From: Steromphala cineraria
Lineage: Eukaryota > Mollusca > Gastropoda > Trochida > Trochidae
Assembly: GCA_916613615.1 (NCBI GenBank)
Contig: OU744721.1
Location: 72,421,060 to 72,485,059 of the forward strand
Direction of reading: 5' to 3'
DNA length: 64,000 nucleotides
The translations under genes and the position numbers were made by a program. The notes under the pieces are model-generated. The model worked only from the letters and a program-made list of their open reading frames with translations. It ran no database searches and was not told where the DNA came from. Shown here piece by piece: positions 48,415-58,914 of this stretch (its first letter is position 1; each line of letters begins with the position of its first letter).

Positions 48415-49612
48415 AATTATAATAATAATGAATAGTTCTTGTATAGCGCAAAAATCTCGATAATTGGACTCAGTGCGCTTTCAGCTCTGATTGACCTGGT
48501 GGAAATCAGTCATTGAATGCTTGTCTGAAAAGATATGTTTTTAAGCTTATTTTAAAGTTTTCAAGGGTTGGTGCATCTCGCAGGTTTGCTAGAAGGGAGT
48601 TCCAAACACAAGGTGCAGAGTACATGAAGGAGCGTTCTCCTGATGACTTAAGATTGCACTTTGGGATCTTTAGCAACTTCTCTTGTGAGGAACGGAGTGT
48701 ACGCTCAGGTTGGTATGTGTTGAGAGTATTAGACAGGTACGCCGGAAGTGTTCGATGAAAGTGTTGGTAACCAAGATTAGCAACTTTGTATTGGCATCTG
48801 AATTTGATAGGCAGCCAGTGGAGTCGCTTTAGCAATGGTGTAGCATGGTCGAACTTTCGCTTCCTGAGTATAAGTCGTGTGCACAGCGTGGTTCTGGACT
48901 CTCTGAAGTCATGCGATCTGCTCAGCTGGTACACCAAGGATCAGGGAATTACAGTAATCCAGACGTGATAATATGGCTGATGAGACAAGCTTGACCATTG
49001 CTTCCTCTGTGAGATATTGACTTACAGATGCCAGTCTCCTCAATTCCAGAAAGCATGTTCTACACAAGCTGCTGACCTGATCTTGAAGGTTGAGGGATTG
49101 GTCAATTATAACACCCAGGTATTGCACTCTGTCCTTGAATAATATTTCTGTACTTTCAATGTTGGCTGATGTGTCATGAATTTGTCTGAGACGGGTTGGG
49201 GCACCAGCAAGCATCAACTCTGTCTTGTCAGAGTTTAACTTTAGCGTGTTATCATCCAGCTAGATACATCATTGATGCAAGTCAAAACACAGCTTTTTGT
49301 GGATGGAAAATTGGATGGCGGAGAGCTTTTTTAGAGGTCAGTGTCATCAGCATACTTCTCGAAATCGCATTGATGTGATGAAAAGACTTTAGAGAGTGGT
49401 TGGGAGTACATAGTAAAAAGTACAGGCCCTAGCACAGATCCTTGTGGCACACCATAGCGTAGGGAATTAGGTGTTGATCGCTGGTTGCCCATTATGACAG
49501 ATTGGGATCGTCCACTCAGATAGGAGCTGAACCAGCAAAGTGCAGTACCTTGGATGCTATAGGTTTCCTCTAATCTTGTTAGAAGAATAGTATGGTCCAA
49601 CACACACTACAC
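48415..49612 (-). mobile_element. 5'-truncated CR1/L2-like LINE
   Basis: Minus-strand non-LTR retrotransposon interrupting exon 1 of the transposase-like gene. It starts within the reverse transcriptase and ends with a TATAGCGC-type 3' region and an ATT-rich tail (48415-48460), as in CR1/L2-group elements with microsatellite tails. 5' truncation is typical of target-primed insertion. I could not define a target duplication. The element must be younger than the transposon it interrupts. Confidence 0.8.
48506..49603 (-). pseudogene. LINE reverse transcriptase C-terminal part, broken
   Basis: From 49603: LDHTILLTRLEE (after the missing AFDT motif), IQGTALCWFSSYLSGRSQSV, YGVPQGSVLGPVLF and the catalytic motif EKYADDTDL, followed at once by a stop (49331). 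After a shift the reading resumes as KLNSDKTELMLAGAPTRLRQ, VQYLGVIIDQSL and RLDYCNSLILGVP (to about 48909). In a further frame it continues with the post-RT domain: PLLKRLHWLPIKFRCQYKVA, LPAYLSNTL, ERSFMYSAPCVWNSLLANLR, LKTYLF. YADD and GVPQGSVLGP are diagnostic. Stop plus frameshifts: inactive. Confidence 0.85.
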
Positions 49613-51107
49613 CGGAACCAATTGTCAATCATTCTTGCCACAAGGTTGAAGGGCGACCCGTCACATCCCAAGACTATCCACTTCCTGACCCCCTAACCCA
49701 GCCTGTTCTTGCAAAGATGTTAAAACAACTCTCAGACTATCATACCCCGAAGGATTCACCAGCACCGGATCAGCTAATGTTTTGTATGGAGGTAATTGGG
49801 GATCATCTTTTGTTTTGAAGGCTCCTCTGTCGGAAGCCAGATATTCCCCTGTGAAATGGTGTCAGTAAGGGAACCGTCTGCCAGCACGTGGGTCAAAGAT
49901 TCCTTTACAAGTTTTATTTCAGTTTGGATGATTGCTACGAAAGTTTTCTACGATAGGGGCAAGGTGTGTTTGGCAAGCTAGAGTCATTTGTTCTTATTCA
50001 TCAGTAAAGTTAAGGATGCAAACACTGCATAGCCAAAAAAAGGCGACAACTTTACAGATGACTGAATGTTGTTGTGGGGATTTTGAATTGCAATGGAATT
50101 TGTCATGATACTGCATTTCGATCTAAATTTCAATACCACCTTCCAGTTTTTCTGCAGCACTTGGTTGTTATCAAAAAAATACAAACACTACCGTCAGAGG
50201 ACAATGTATTTGGTTTATCAGTGCCTCTATCTATCCATTTACGGACTGTAGTGTACGTTCAACAGGGACTGGTGCTGTGATGTAGAATATGTGCTGTTTT
50301 GCTGCCAGACACAAAATAGGATAAAACGTTTGTGACAAATGGTCGAGGAGTAACGATATGAGGAGAAACGAGGCAGTACATATGCTCTTTAATTGTACAA
50401 AGTACTCTGAGTGACTTCGGGGATTGTTCCTCTTCATAGTCATGTAAATTTATTTTGGCAAAAGATGTCAGAAACTCTATCAATGGACCATGACGGTTTT
50501 CTATCCACTTAGACAAAGAGAAATGTTCGAAAAAATCAGCAACTTGGTAGTGACTAGATACTTATTTGATATCATTTTCAATCCCGTTCCACACCAAACG
50601 TCTAACTAAATAACAAAGGTTGTTTATTGTTTCTTTATTAACGTAGTTTTCTTCAATGGCTTTTGATACAGTCTCGAGAGCAATATCCACGGGAGATTGA
50701 TCAGGTTGGAGAAGTTTATCTCTTGTAAAGTCAATACACGCTGTACAAATATAAGTGGATTTGGCCTTTAAATATCCTAATTTTATGGGAGTGTCATGAA
50801 TACATCTGGAATACTTTTTGGAAGAAATCTTGTAGTTGTTAAAGGATTTATTTTGAGCAAATACTTCATGGCCAGTGCAGCTACACTTCCTATTCATTTT
50901 CATGTATTACTGGAAAAAATTGATAAAAAAAATAGATTAATAAATTTCATAAAACATCATTTCCCTTCAGTTATTCGTTTATCAAAGTTTGACACTGTTT
51001 TATTATTTTAAAGGTCTTTTCGTAAGACATCATTGTGAGTTTCGAACCATGAAAGTGGTCCTACCGCTCCATCATAATTATTTAGCAATTTCATACCCCT
51101 ACTGAGA

Positions 51108-51833
51108 ATTACTTCCTTTTACGGAAGTATCACTGCGCATCAAGAGCAGTTTCCGGCAAAACTGAAGAGAGGAGAGACCGTTTTACTAGGTGAGTGTTAT
51201 GAGAATAAATATAAGTCTTTATTATATGATTGAAGGTGAGATACTCTGTTCTATCAGTGAAATAAACCCTCTATCTGACTACAGTGGCGATAACCTTTAT
51301 CGTCACTCTACTGAATCTAGTGACGTCAAGTTCAAGAGTTTGACGTCATGTAACAATGGTCTGACGTCATGAATTCTCCTATGACGTCACACTGTTACCG
51401 CGGTGACGGGCTCTTCCAAGCGGCCGCTCAACATGAAATTGGCCTTTTTTGACGTAGTTAGAAGGATTTCATCATATAATAAATAGAATATCTGTCAATT
51501 CTTGACAAATATCATGTTTATCTCATCTCGTGAGGTAGAAAAGTTAAATATTTTCACTCGTGGCTGCGCCACTCGTGAAAATATAACCTTTCTACCTCAC
51601 TCAATGAGTCGACCAAAATGCGGTAAATTCCCGTTTTCAAAGGGTAACAAGATGTCAAACGGGTCTCGCGTGGTTCAGAATATACACATACCATAGCTCG
51701 CCAGTTTAGTAGAAGACCGCCGGCGGCGAAAACTGTCGTTTTTATAGCCAAACTGGACGAGTTCACTGTCTAATAAGAGGGATAATCTCTAGAATGAACC
51801 ATTATCTCTTTTAACAGGGGTGTCATGAACCTG
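51108..51833. repeat. Right terminal inverted repeat of the 6.7-kb transposon (expanded)
   Basis: Matches the left arm at 51738-51833, 51609-51641 and 51108-51217. Between these lie about 97 bp of unmatched sequence (51642-51737) and the hairpin-headed element P5. Confidence 0.85.
51218..51607. mobile_element. Hairpin-headed element P5 (reverse orientation, short)
   Basis: Right-hand palindrome at 51522-51608 (CTCATCTCGTGAGGTAGAAA ... TTTCTACCTCACTCAATGAG, tip CTCGTGGCTGCGCCACTCG), then TAGAATATCTG and the short inverted repeat ATCATATAATAA (51471-51482). Its partner TTATTATATGATT is at 51219-51231. The interior of about 240 bp is rich in TGACGTCA motifs. It occupies the right arm of the 6.7-kb transposon, where the left arm has about 61 different bases. 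Confidence 0.6.
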
Positions 51834-51838
51834 ATAAA

Positions 51839-51960
51839 AGACTCTCTCTCGACACCAACGAGTTGTTACCATGCTCATTCTCTAAGCTATAGAAGTTGTA
51901 CACATTTGCAGTTTCTATTTGCAGTTTCAATGTCGAAAATCATTGTGACTGTTCACGAGC
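51839..51960 (-). pseudogene. Probable upstream continuation of the unknown coding relic
   Basis: Minus-strand reading YNFYSLENEHGNNSLVSRES leads toward the ATAAA duplication, beyond which (45101) the relic continues as FIAPVTFEKH. The two sides are offset by one base when one ATAAA copy is removed, so a further indel is needed. Weak on its own. Confidence 0.35.
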
Positions 51961-52839
51961 AAATCAGAGCAATGAATGAACCTGCATATAGGATAATCTA
52001 GAAACAATAAAGATATGAACTTTTTTTGTGAAAATATTGAAAGATCACTTTAAAATTTTGATTTCTTATATCTTACTTATTAATGAATTGTGAATAATTC
52101 CATGACCGTAAATTTGGCAGTATCAGACAGATTGAGAGTAAGTTATTTGCGTCCTATAGCTATCATCAGAAAATAAGTTTTGATAAAATTTATGGGTGCA
52201 ATTTTTACGCGTTTTAGTTTCATCAGTGTGCAAACTCGGATTGGATTGTTAACATGATTAGGGCTACACTGAGTTGAAACAACTTCTATCTCATGATTAA
52301 CAATCTTTGAGTTTAGAGGACTTGACTATCACAGTTTGAGATTAAGGTGTCTTTGATGTTGGAGACAGCATAGACCATTGTTCCTTTGTTGTCAACCATG
52401 GTCTGACTAACGCAAGTTTCAGTTATTCAACGGACGGGACAACTTTTAATGAGTAAGACTATGTCGTGATCAGAAAACTTCTAACCTACATGTAGTCACA
52501 GGTTCTATTTAAAAAAACAACAACACAAGTATGCATTTTATTATATAAAATTGATTTTATCTCCTTTTCAAAACATTAACATTGTCTCTAGTCGTTATGG
52601 ACAGAAAATTCTTCAAAGAATACATAATAATTATATGTAGTGGAATTGTTAAACAATCATTGTAAAGCATATGCATAAAACAGATTTATCATCTAACATT
52701 TATCCTAATAGAGTTGTAACCTTTTGACCGGGATGCTTAAAAGTCCTATTTTTCGAAAGATCATTTTTCAAATAACTGTAGATAAAAAAAACCGCTTAAA
52801 ACTAAGAAAGGTTGGACACCAAACTTATCGAAACAATAT
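51961..52839. other. Region without recognisable genes
   Basis: AT-rich; nothing supported. Confidence 0.5.
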
Positions 52840-53158
52840 CTAAGCATATAAATAAACTGTAACATGTCTGTATGTATAATACGTTGAGGAGTGAGTTGGT
52901 TGGTCACAAGTGTTGTATGTGCCAAGAATTAACAGGGTCTGAACAGTCATTTGCTCTATGTACACTTGAAATAATTGATAAGTATTGACGAACAGTTGCA
53001 TACTTAAAATTCTTAAAATCCACCAAGTATGCAATGTACAATTGCATATTTCGCACTGAAAAAGGAAAAGGATGAAAGTTAAATTCATGGCAACAGTTAA
53101 GGAAACACCTCAACTGGCACTGGTAGGTTTCCTTTTTTTTGAAATAGCCAAAAATCAA
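52840..53158 (-). pseudogene. Tyrosine recombinase N-terminal (SAM-like) domain relic
   Basis: The 84-codon minus-strand stretch 53158-52904 reads FLNCCHEFNFHPFPFSVRNM, QLYIAYLVDFKNFKYATVRQ, YLSIISSVHRANDCSDP. This is the core-binding, SAM-like pattern of tyrosine recombinases (PFP.S...L..YIAYL...K..T...YLS.I...H......P). The similarity is closest to the recombinases of DIRS, Ngaro and Crypton elements, which are abundant in molluscs. The catalytic R-H-R-Y domain is not found downstream. No start or flanking repeat was identified, so this is a fragment. Confidence 0.5.
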
Positions 53159-54568
53159 TTACTACTGCCGAAAACTGCTGTCTGCTTCATCGATAGGGAA
53201 TGTTATTGCCAACATTTCGGTGAAGGTTTTGTGAAATTATCTCCCATAATTACCGCGAATTGAGGTTTGAAGTTTTCCTTTTAGGGGAGATAACTGGTGA
53301 ACAAAGCCGAAAATCGAAAATCGGGCTCCGTACAGAACTAGTTTGTGTTATAAGCTATCATCCAAGGAAGCTTCAGAAAATTATGTTGAGCGGTTATTTC
53401 ATAACTCGTGTCACAAAATCGGTACAAATGAAAATAATAGTAAATAGTAAAAATCTTGATAATTTCAAAAGGTCTTAGGACGTTTTGATGAAACTTTTCA
53501 TTTTTTGGTTTATCACCCAAACGCATTATCGATTAGTGTATAATCACATTGTGTTACAATGTTACGTAACTTTAAAATGTTGAAATGAATCATTGTCCTC
53601 AACATGTTGTGAACAGAACTTCACTGACGTAGGTTTGAAACAAAGGCCAAACTGTTTTTATACAGCTATCAGTTTCCGATACATCAAAGACATCTATTGT
53701 TTCCTTAACAAACAAAAATATTAAAACAAAAAAATGATTTTGTTTCCTTGCATTTTAACCTTTCAATAAATATCAAGGCTGTCATGTTTTCATGAGTAAT
53801 CATCGGTAAACATCTTTCAAATGACATCTTGATGTTATTTACTACTATCTCTGATCGATTGTACTAGAACTTTGTTTCAGATCAGGAAAACTGTCTCAGA
53901 TGTTTTGGTGATTTGTTTCAAAAACATTTTGACCATTTTGGACCAATTTTGCAAATATTTTTATAATTTTGATAGTTACACTAAGCCTATTTGAACATCT
54001 ATATGGCTGTGACTTGACATATCATTAGGTATTTGTAAATGATGGTTAGTTGAATTTAAAATGAATAAAGATCACATAATCTTTAATGATTCAGGTCAAC
54101 ATCTTTTATATGAAATCCTCTTATCAGTATGACATAAAATCAAAGGGGTAATATTTCTGTAAATTAGACATCCTTTTTTTCCATTGGAATACACTTTTAG
54201 ACACAAATAACCATTTCCTCAACATTAACGCCGACATATACAAGGAACATATTCTGACGTTAAAGTGAGATATGTGGACAAGCAATAGGATATTTTCAAT
54301 TAGAATCAGACATTTTTTTTCAAAACATATATGAATGTACAAAAGCATCGCTGTTTTAGTTTGTTATCATCTAAAACATCTCTCCAAGCTTGACAATCAT
54401 TTTCATGCAGTTTGAGAAACCAAAAGTGATGGTCTTCTCCATTTCTCTGCATTATAAAACCATTGCATTTGAGTAATCTAACATTTAAACTTTGCATCAA
54501 GTTCTATAACCTTTTACAAGAAAACAGACAAGCATTGATATATATATAAGCATTGTTGCAAATACCCG
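53159..54568. other. Region without recognisable genes
   Basis: AT-rich; nothing supported. Confidence 0.5.
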
Positions 54569-54810
54569 AGAATAATAATGCTGAGGAATATATGGATGAC
54601 AACTTCTTTGTTCATTGTATGCGACGTTTCGACACAGATTCTTGTGTCGTTCTCAAGCAGAGGAAGAGTAATGAGCTAGGGGCATATATATAAGTAAATA
54701 ATACAATGCACAGTGTCGAAACGTCGCATACAATGAACAAAGAAGTTGTCATCCATATATTCCTCAGCATTATTGTCATCCCAACTTCTAAAATGCCTCT
54801 CAAAGAAGTT
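54569..54810. repeat. Inverted pair of Penelope/hammerhead-type repeats, copy 2
   Basis: Two arms, TGCTGAGGAATATATGGATG...GCGACGTTTCGACAC and its reverse complement, flank about 55 unique bases (54653-54708). The right side continues with CATCCCAACTTCTAAAATGC. On the minus strand the left arm reads CTGCTTGAGAACGACACA-AGAATC-TGTGTCGAAACGTC. That is a stem with GAAAC following, the form of a type I hammerhead with minimal stem III, with CTGATGA decayed to CTGCTTGA. Penelope-like elements carry such ribozymes in their terminal repeats. Assignment is inference. Confidence 0.55.
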
Positions 54811-56080
54811 ACCCGAGAATAAGTTTTAAAACACTGTGAGTATTACGTTTCCTATTAACATGTAAAAGAGAGGATTAAGGAAGGAAAATCAATATTGTTG
54901 ATCTTTTTTCAATCCTCTAAGTCTCAAGACAACGATTCAAAATGCAAACATTGCTAACTTTTGCTTTTAGTAGCGAAAGGTCCCTTGAACATTGTAATAA
55001 GGGTTCTGCTTGCTTGGCATGTTTCTTAAATAATGAGGTTAAATTGTTAAATCAGAGACCTCTAGGAGATATTATCAAAACACATTATCTGTTTTCGTTT
55101 AAGACATTAGATTCATTTCTGGTCGGCATATGAGTGTTATGGTTGTGTTACGTATCTTAAGTATTGAGTTGGATTTGACGAGATCTTTCTCTAAGAGAAA
55201 ACAGATTTGATCTATGAAACTAGCTACCGTGATTTCATTTTAAATTGCGATTGTGTAGGCCTCGTTAAGAATTTAAGGTACATAGGAGTATATGACAACG
55301 CTGGCAAGATAAGGTGACTTAATCCAATCAATAACAATAAATAATAATAATAAAGATTTTCAGATCTGTTACTGAATTATTCATATCGTCTTTTAGTGTA
55401 TTTTGGAGACAATCATATATTATATCTTTTAGATCATCAGACAAATGTACTAAAACCATTCTTTCATCAGATACACTGTCTTTTAGAAAATCAGAAACGA
55501 AACATCCAGATTATCAGATATTGGACCTAAATCTTCATTACTCCTTAAATCTCCAGTAATGGGCTGTTTCGAGTCGGTATGTTTTAGTGTTAGGATTGGA
55601 CCCAAAAAACGTAAAGTCTGCTACTCGATGTACATGTATGGGAACGTACATGTATTGGATATTTAAAATTCATCCAAAATAAGAAAATTTATATGACAAG
55701 CTCCACAAATCCGTTTAGGCCCAATTTGACAGACTGATCTTTACAAATTTGCTGAATATTTTTGTTATGAATTTCAAGATGTCAGAAACCTCTCAGGTGT
55801 TTCGATGTCAATGTTTTATTTCCTATTTTGGAGGATAGTATAATTAATTTATTGTATCATAAGATCATAACATTTTCATTTGATCCGACCAAATTTAATG
55901 TGTTAAATGTTTCTTATGATTTAAGATTAAAGATTCGTAGTAGCACGGTGAAAGCTGCAAAATATCTCTTAATTGCTAATGAGTGATTTCCTCAGTTGCC
56001 TGTGTAACATTGGTGAATTCTTTGGACATACATGTAGGTAGGTTCGAAATACGAGGAACCTTATAAAAGAAATCGGTACT
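54811..56080. other. Region without recognisable genes
   Basis: AT-rich, with an (AAT)n microsatellite at 55330-55355. Nothing else supported. Confidence 0.5.
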
Positions 56081-56084
56081 TTAA

Positions 56085-56442
56085 AGGGACAGTAGCACGT
56101 TTTTAGGGGGAATATAAGGTGATGTCAGGAAAATGAAAATTAATGGTTCCAATTGAAAGACCATGTATTTAAACGAAATGGAGCAGTAAAAATTCAAATA
56201 TATAATATAAAGTTTAGCCATGCGATTCCTTTTTCTTACAGAAATTGAATAAAAGGTGTTCACAACAAATGGCCGTCAATGGATTTTATATGGATCTTCA
56301 TACTTTGTTCTCTGACTATAGCTGAGTGGGCTCGTGTAATGAAAATTTTGACACTGTCAAAATGATACATTTAGCATTAACTTACAATTATCAGTGAAAA
56401 TTTTTAAATATATAATTACCAAACAAACGTGCTACTGCCCCT
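56085..56442. mobile_element. TTAA-site MITE, copy M3
   Basis: AGGGACAGTAGCACGTTTTT ... ACGTGCTACTGCCCCT, flanked by TTAA (56081-56084 and 56443-56446). Interior as in M1 and M2. Length 358 bp. Confidence 0.9.
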
Positions 56443-56734
56443 TTAATGATATGTTCCTAAAATTTAAATATGACCACTTGGCATTTAAACTGTAGAAACA
56501 GTGATTTACCTGTGTCCAAAAAATTATTCGTCAACACACGTTAAACATACCATCCAAACAACAGGTTATGTTAATACAAGGACGCTTGTAACCATTATTT
56601 GAATTTGAAATGTAATCATATGACAGTGTCAATGTTGGAAGCTAATACATCATCCAAGACAATAAAGTTTTTCAGTTCAATTTTGCTCTTGGCAAACGAT
56701 GAAATTAGCAACAATATTGGCGAGATATGAAATT

Positions 56735-56815
56735 ACTTTATATCTCCTTGTGGCGAGTGTAAACACACAATGTTCGAGGCTAAACTTGGCTTAATAGTTT
56801 GTTATCTTCTGACAA
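56735..56815. repeat. Conserved module, copy C6
   Basis: ATATCTCCTTGTGGCGAGTG, GTAAACACACAATGTTC, GAGGCTAAACTTGGCTT. Nearly identical to C4 with a few changes. Confidence 0.7.
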
Positions 56816-57202
56816 ATTATCAGTTTTGATGAGATTAAATTTAGATGGAATGTACTTCGTCATGAACATAATCTTAATTCTTAGTGAATAGTTCTTAATA
56901 GCGTTAAACAGTTGGATTCAGACTGACGGTCATGTTACAAAATCCAAAAGCAAAAGTGAGTCAGAACTGGATAATTTAATCCAAACGAAAATGTGTGCCG
57001 AAAACTCATATGACAAGGTGATACCTCGAATTTGATTAAAATTTTGGAACGGTACATTCTTTAAACAATTCTAAAACAGGTTTGATATAAATAAACAGTT
57101 TATAAAAGCACATTGATATTGCTTATTGTTGCACAATAAGAGATGACGAGCAAGAGCAGAGTCATATTTGCTGTTTTAGAAATATTAAAAATTTACCTTT
57201 AA

Positions 57203-57458
57203 AGGGACAGTAGCACGTTTTATGGGGAATATAAGGTGATGTCAAGAAAATGAACATTGATGGTTCCAATTGAAAGACAATGTATTTAACTAAATGAAGT
57301 AGTAATAACTCAAATATATAATGTAAGGTTAGCCATGTGATTCCATGAGATTTTGTACACTATCAAAATAATACATTTAGCATAAACATACATGTACAAT
57401 TATCAGTAAAACAGATGATAAAAAACATAAAATTTTCAAAAAACGTGCTACTGCCCCT
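57203..57458. mobile_element. TTAA-site MITE, copy M4 (internally deleted)
   Basis: AGGGACAGTAGCACGTTTTA ... AACGTGCTACTGCCCCT, flanked by TTAA (57199-57202 and 57459-57462). About 100 bp shorter than M1-M3 owing to an internal deletion after GCCATGTGATTCC. Duplicon copy 1 at about 34036 (TTTTACCTTAAACTTG) shows the empty site. Confidence 0.9.
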
Positions 57459-57604
57459 TTAAATTCTTCTTTGATATAAGATTTGATTCAAGTAACCAAT
57501 TATTACATGAACATTGTAAGTTTTTACAAAAACAATTCCTGATTAAAGATTAAATGTATTGTCGTATATTTTTACAAAGTAAGGAATTCATTCTACACAA
57601 AATA

Positions 57605-57800
57605 ATGATAACTTCTTTGAGAGGCATTTTAGAAGTTGGAATGACAATAATGCTAAGGGATAAACGAATGACAACTTCTTTGTTCATTGTATGCGACGTT
57701 TCGACACAGATTATTGTGTCGTTTACTTCTTTGTTCATTTTATGCGACGTTTCGACACAGATTCTTGTGTCGTTCTCTTGTGTCACCCATATATTCCTCA
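57605..57800 (-). repeat. Penelope/hammerhead-type repeat fragment, copy 3
   Basis: AACTTCTTTGAGAGGCATTT, GAAGTTGGAATGACAATAAT, then two tandem copies of CTTCTTTGTTCAT..TATGCGACGTTTCGACACAGATT.TTGTGTCGTT, ending CCATATATTCCTCAGCAG. The doubled GACGTTTCGACAC motif matches tandem hammerhead-bearing repeats. The CTGATGA box is not preserved. Inserted between blocks that are adjacent in duplicon copy 1 (about 34215-34265). Confidence 0.55.
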
Positions 57801-58914
57801 GCAGTAAAATAAAGATAAACTCTGTAGCAGATAAGCCCGTATAGGAGCCAGATATATTATATTGGATGAAAAGCATTGTAAATATCTTGAAGCATATAAC
57901 ACTTGCATTTTGTCACGTTTAACCATCACTACATTCAATATACATATGTAATACTAAAATCTGTTTAATACGACTTGGACAGGGACCAATATTGCTAATA
58001 TTGTGATATTGTCCAAAACTGAGTTGTGTTTAGCTAAGCTCACTACAACCAATTGTTAAGTAAAACTGTTTTTCGAAGATAATGGTGCATTGCTATTAAG
58101 TTGCTTAAATCAGCTGACGCAACAACATGTCAAGAAGACATGCTAAGTTAATTAATATGCTAAAGTTAAAACATGCGAAGATATTCTAAGCTGCCCTGCT
58201 TAAACAACCAGGCGAGTGAAAGCAAACACGTATATTGTTTCTAACCATCTCTCAGGGATGGAAAAACCGTAGAACATACTTAATTGAATTAAATCTAAGT
58301 AATCTGATAGTGTGGACTTCCATTGAAATATATTGAATTTTAAACTGTCTGCTAATGTTCGAAAGGTTTTAAGAGGATTCCTCTTGCCAAAGGATTTTCA
58401 AAATATATAACTTTTAACTTAGGCTATCTACATCCTTCAAGTGCGCAACACTTTTTCTTCTATAACTTGAAAAAAAAGGACAGAATTTATAAAAAAAATA
58501 AGAGTCTTCTTTCTTCCCTTCGAACACACGACAGCATTATGAAACGCACATAAATTGTACCCTGTTACGTCGGAAGAACTCATAACAGTTAACTTTTAAA
58601 AGTTATTTTTTAAAACTTTTGATTAGGAAAACGTGTAATATGTGTCTCTTATATGGGTGAAATTGTGTAATCAAGTCGTGAACCCTCCAAAATTCCAGTT
58701 TCGGATAAGCAGTATTTGTGTTCATTAAATCTCTGTCTATATGCAATATGGACACATATGTTGAACATCACCTAAAACTTTGATGTTACTCGGTCAAAGT
58801 TATAATAACATCTTTAACTGAAAAAAAACAAACAAACTGTTCCGTCTATTGAATTTTCCAGTCCTATTTTGCTCTGTAGTGTGCTGGTGGAAGAGGATGA
58901 TAGTGATGAGATAT

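Larger units (their letters stand above)
45672..50903 (-). pseudogene. Uncharacterised multi-exon transposase-like gene of the 6.7-kb element
   Basis: Transcribed leftward. Exon 1 (50903-47668) starts at MKMNRKCSCTGHEVF with a Cys-rich module (CSC..H, C.H, CTAC) and continues through an in-frame stop at 50562 into SHYQVADFFEHFSLSKWIEN and LIEFLTSFAKI. After a shift near 50290 and one at a T7 run near 50180 come FDNNQVLQKNWKVVL (50175), LPPYKTLADPVLVNPSGYDS (about 49795), CDGSPFNLVARMIDNWFRC (about 49660), the LINE, WIFQFATAHDVLTFRHSIAN (48410), and finally PPGIPSEDMWLRSCRNLDRM. Four small exons follow with agreeing phases. The FDN.Q and CDG.P motifs are candidate acidic catalytic motifs; that is inference. 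Family not identified. At least three frameshifts plus a stop make it inactive. Confidence 0.65.
45102..51833 (-). mobile_element. 6.7-kb DNA transposon with long TIRs and 5-bp target duplication
   Basis: Left arm 45102-45423 and right arm 51108-51833 are inverted repeats. Ends are CAGGTTCAGGGCACC and, reversed, CAGGTTCATGACACC; next come AAAAGAGATAATGGTTCATT, ATTATCCCTCTTATTAGA and CAGTTTGGCTATAAAAA. Then GAAAACGGGAATTTACCGC and the inner block TTATATTTATTCTCATAACA...CGCAGTGATACTTCCGTAAA follow. ATAAA flanks both ends (45097-45101 and 51834-51838). The right arm is longer because of extra sequence, including the hairpin element at 51218-51607. The interior carries one minus-strand multi-exon gene. 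The gene is broken, so this copy should not be autonomous. Superfamily unassigned. Confidence 0.85.
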
